A DNA stretch of 38,415 bases, from assembly GCA_037447605.1 (NCBI GenBank), contig CM074814.1, forward strand, positions 324,175 through 362,589, written 5' to 3'. The notes beneath the pieces are model-generated. The model searched no databases, had not been told where the DNA came from, and saw only the letters and a program-made list of their open reading frames with translations. Positions 36,166 through 38,415 of this stretch are shown here, piece by piece. Position 1 is the first letter of the stretch, and each line of letters starts with the position of its first letter. Made by a program: the position numbers and the translations under genes. This DNA comes from Zygnema circumcarinatum. Its lineage: Eukaryota; Streptophyta; Zygnematophyceae; Zygnematales; Zygnemataceae.

Positions 36166-37596
36166 ATGGCAAAAACAATTTTCAGCAAAATTTTCCTTCC
36201 TTTTTCTCCTCCAAAGACAGAAAAATCTTCCCAAAACAACGACCAGCCGCAGCAGAGTTCCACCAAAGCGCAGGATTTTTGTCACAGTGAGGGTTCACCT
36301 TCAACCGTGAATCCAACCGAGGGTTCATCTGCAAATGAGCAGCAGAACCAAGCTCCCAGTTGCGAGGAATCCATGGACAGAAAATCGCCGGAGATTCAAG
36401 ATTTAAAACAAAAGGGATGTGGAATGGGTGTAATATGTGGAAAGAGTTTGGTGGATGGTTTCCAAAGAAGAGGAAAAATCAAGGCAGGAAGTAAAAGAGA
36501 GAAAGAGATTGCTGCTGCAAATGACAGAATTCGGATAGAGAATGAAAACTTGACTTGCTCACAGCTACAGAAGCAGGTTGAGGAACAGGAGGAGATGCTG
36601 CTGAAACTCGGAAATCACATGAAGGAGAAAGAAACAAGAGTTCAGATTCTCCGTAAAGAGAAACGTGATCTCAAACGAGAGCAGGAAGAAGCGAGAAAGA
36701 AAATCAAGAGGATTTTGGAGTTGAAGGGAAGTGAAACAGAGGAAGACAAGGCAGACTTGTGTGCAGAAGTAGAAAAGTTAAAAAGTGAGAGAGACTTTGC
36801 CCTTTCAAAACTCACCGTACTTGAAAACGATGTCGCTTCCAGGGACACTCTTAGTGGTTCTTATGACATCCTTCTCGCACATCCCGAAGACCTCCACGTG
36901 GCGATGGCAAAAATCGACACATTTCTGAAGTCTTTTAGTTTAGAGTTGCGAGAGAAGCTCATATTAAATTTCAAAGGAGATTTGTGGCAGCTCCTTGAAA
37001 GGCTTGCAAAGGGAGCAGAGTTTGTTCGTCCTGCACACGCCAATTATGCGCTGCATGCAGCAATTTCTGCAGTAATGTTTGCGAATTTTGAAAACGAATG
37101 TTTTCTTCCTGCGGGGCCGACATTATACGTTGATGCGAAGGAGCGCAGCAGTGAAAGTTTCAGGATCTTCACGGAGCTTAAGACAGAAGAAGGATGGAAC
37201 GATGCAAAGACAAAGGTTCAATTTTTTGAGTTTCTTGAAAGCAAACGCAGTGGTTTGATTCAAGTATTGACGAGTGCAAACGGTTTAGGGCTTCAGGCTA
37301 GCCCAGAAGAAGTTGTGGGAGAATTCGGAGTTCAGAGAGAGAATCTCAAACTAGTGTCTCTTTGTAAGGCAGTATGGTCACTTCACAAGTTGGCGATGAG
37401 CTTCAATCCACCTGCTTCCATATTTAGGGTTTCTAGAGGAGTTGAATTTGATCCTGCACAGATGAGTTGGGTTCCTGTCATCGACTCATGCGAAAATGAA
37501 ACTCTAAAGAGAGTGGCCTTCTGCGTCAATCCGGGATTTCGTGTCAGGAAATCGGTGATTCCAGCTTCAGTATATCCGGAGATTGCTAAGATTTGA
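36166..37596 (+). CDS. GIL1-D: diverged DUF641/GIL1-like protein
   Basis: This single-exon gene encodes 476 residues from the ATG at 36166 (GACGCCATGGC context). The open frame extends upstream to 35974 only through a non-ATG start and hydrophobic leader sequence. The N-terminal 110 residues are polar, about 115-225 is a charged coiled coil, and 229-476 is the DUF641 domain (SGSYDILLAHPEDLHVA, then SLHKLAMSFNPPASIFRV and FCVNPGFRVRKSVIPASVYP). It shares no promoter or 3' flank with GIL1-A, B or C and is the most diverged member, so it may be the founder or an independent locus from which the cluster expanded. The promoter region is shared with the HSPA12-like gene. Confidence 0.87.
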   Translation: MAKTIFSKIFLPFSPPKTEKSSQNNDQPQQSSTKAQDFCHSEGSPSTVNPTEGSSANEQQNQAPSCEESMDRKSPEIQDLKQKGCGMGVICGKSLVDGFQRRGKIKAGSKREKEIAAANDRIRIENENLTCSQLQKQVEEQEEMLLKLGNHMKEKETRVQILRKEKRDLKREQEEARKKIKRILELKGSETEEDKADLCAEVEKLKSERDFALSKLTVLENDVASRDTLSGSYDILLAHPEDLHVAMAKIDTFLKSFSLELREKLILNFKGDLWQLLERLAKGAEFVRPAHANYALHAAISAVMFANFENECFLPAGPTLYVDAKERSSESFRIFTELKTEEGWNDAKTKVQFFEFLESKRSGLIQVLTSANGLGLQASPEEVVGEFGVQRENLKLVSLCKAVWSLHKLAMSFNPPASIFRVSRGVEFDPAQMSWVPVIDSCENETLKRVAFCVNPGFRVRKSVIPASVYPEIAKI

Positions 37597-38179
37597 AGCT
37601 GGTAGAGGCATCTCTTGCAGAGGGTCAAAACTGTGGGCTCTGAGGGTCATTCAACAGAGTAGGCATCACTTTTTGTGCGGACTGAGAAAGAGACTGAGGA
37701 ATTTGTGCTTTTGGTTTTGACCCAGGAAGGACTAATCGATCTTCCAAACTACTTTTGAAAACTGAAAGGACAGAGAAGACGAGCAACATAGCGTCCTATG
37801 CTGTTGCCCATAATTCCTTTGAGTGAAGCCTTTTCTTTCTGCTTTTGCGTGTTGTCTGCTGCATTTGTGCTTTTGCCAATGATGACCACCTGGCTGTTTG
37901 TGAAAGACTTTTTCCTTTATACATGTCACAGTAGCTGCGAGCGTTCAGCTCCAAGGTAAGGATAGTTACGCAACCAATGTTCTTTCTACGGGTAATCAAA
38001 ATTCTGGATTGCAGTATGAGTGAATTTATCTGAGACAACCCCAACAAGACTTCGCCTGCTTCGTCTTCTTCGCATAAATGCATGAAGTTAATCCTCTCTA
38101 TTGTTCCAATCGCGACGAGTCACGTGGACACTGATGCGTATGTGGCGAGTCGCCATTGGCTGATTGCTCGAGTCTTGTT
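37597..38179. other. GIL1-D 3' region, no gene seen
   Basis: Ordinary-composition sequence containing the presumed 3' UTR. Short open frames on the minus strand have no recognisable content. Confidence 0.4.
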
Positions 38180-38415
38180 CGCAAGTTTGAGGAAGCCCCC
38201 CACCCCCCCGCTTCCCCCCCCCCCTTCTCCACCCACCCCATTTTTCCCCTTCTCTCCCCCACCTCTCCTCCCCAACCTCTTCCCCACCCCCCCCCTCTCT
38301 CTCCCCGGCCACTCTTCCTCCCTCCCTCTCCCCCCTCCCTCTCTCCTCGCCCTCTCCTCCCCCCTCCTCTCCACCCCCCCCGCCCCCTCTCTCCCCGCCC
38401 CCTCTTCCCCCCCCC
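38180..38415. repeat. C/CT-rich low-complexity tract at window end
   Basis: Runs of C and CT with few other bases continue to the window edge. On the minus strand this reads as GGGAGA-type repeat and produces long but meaningless open frames. Confidence 0.9.

Overview
The window is nuclear DNA of a land plant. The coding sequences have GT-AG introns and there are long GA/CT simple repeats and plant promoter motifs. The gene families are BTB-NPH3 (NPH3/RPT2-like, 'NRL'), DUF641/GIL1-like, a plant coclaurine N-methyltransferase-like enzyme, and an HSPA12-type Hsp70. NRL and DUF641 are plant families, and HSPA12-type proteins are uncommon in flowering plants. A seedless plant, perhaps a bryophyte, is my best guess, but the sequence alone does not prove it.

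Left part (1-7400). The first exon of a CDPK-like protein kinase runs leftward out of the window. A GC/CT-rich, G-box-containing spacer follows, then a complete eight-exon methyltransferase gene on the plus strand (364 residues). Its fifth intron carries about 380 bp of (CT)n.

Centre and right (7400-32900). This is a local cluster in which two unrelated families are interleaved. Two NRL genes, NRL-1 (minus) and NRL-2 (plus), form the arms of an inverted duplication (about 7407-11115 and 19449-24107). DUF641/GIL1-like genes lie between and beyond them: GIL1-A (minus), a truncated chimeric relative with a transmembrane segment (plus), GIL1-B (minus) and GIL1-C (plus). A third, orphan NRL promoter block follows NRL-2. 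Next is the main observation: one two-exon gene (28385-25990, minus) encodes BTB, NPH3 and DUF641 domains in a single open frame of 731 residues. Its DUF641 half and its 3' flank match the neighbouring GIL1-B and GIL1-C genes. NRL-2's leader holds an 853-bp insertion with LTR-like ends and a 5-bp target duplication, absent from the other two copies.

Right end (32900-38415). An HSPA12-like Hsp70 gene (minus, two exons) is divergent from a fourth, diverged DUF641 gene, GIL1-D (plus). The shared promoter contains a perfect three-unit heat-shock element. The window ends in a C/CT-rich tract.

What the cluster might do. NPH3-family proteins act with phototropins as CUL3-type adaptors in phototropism and organelle or leaf positioning. 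GIL1 is needed for light to suppress gravitropism. The physical clustering and the fusion suggest that these two modules work together in this organism. That is an inference from gene arrangement, not something the sequence demonstrates.
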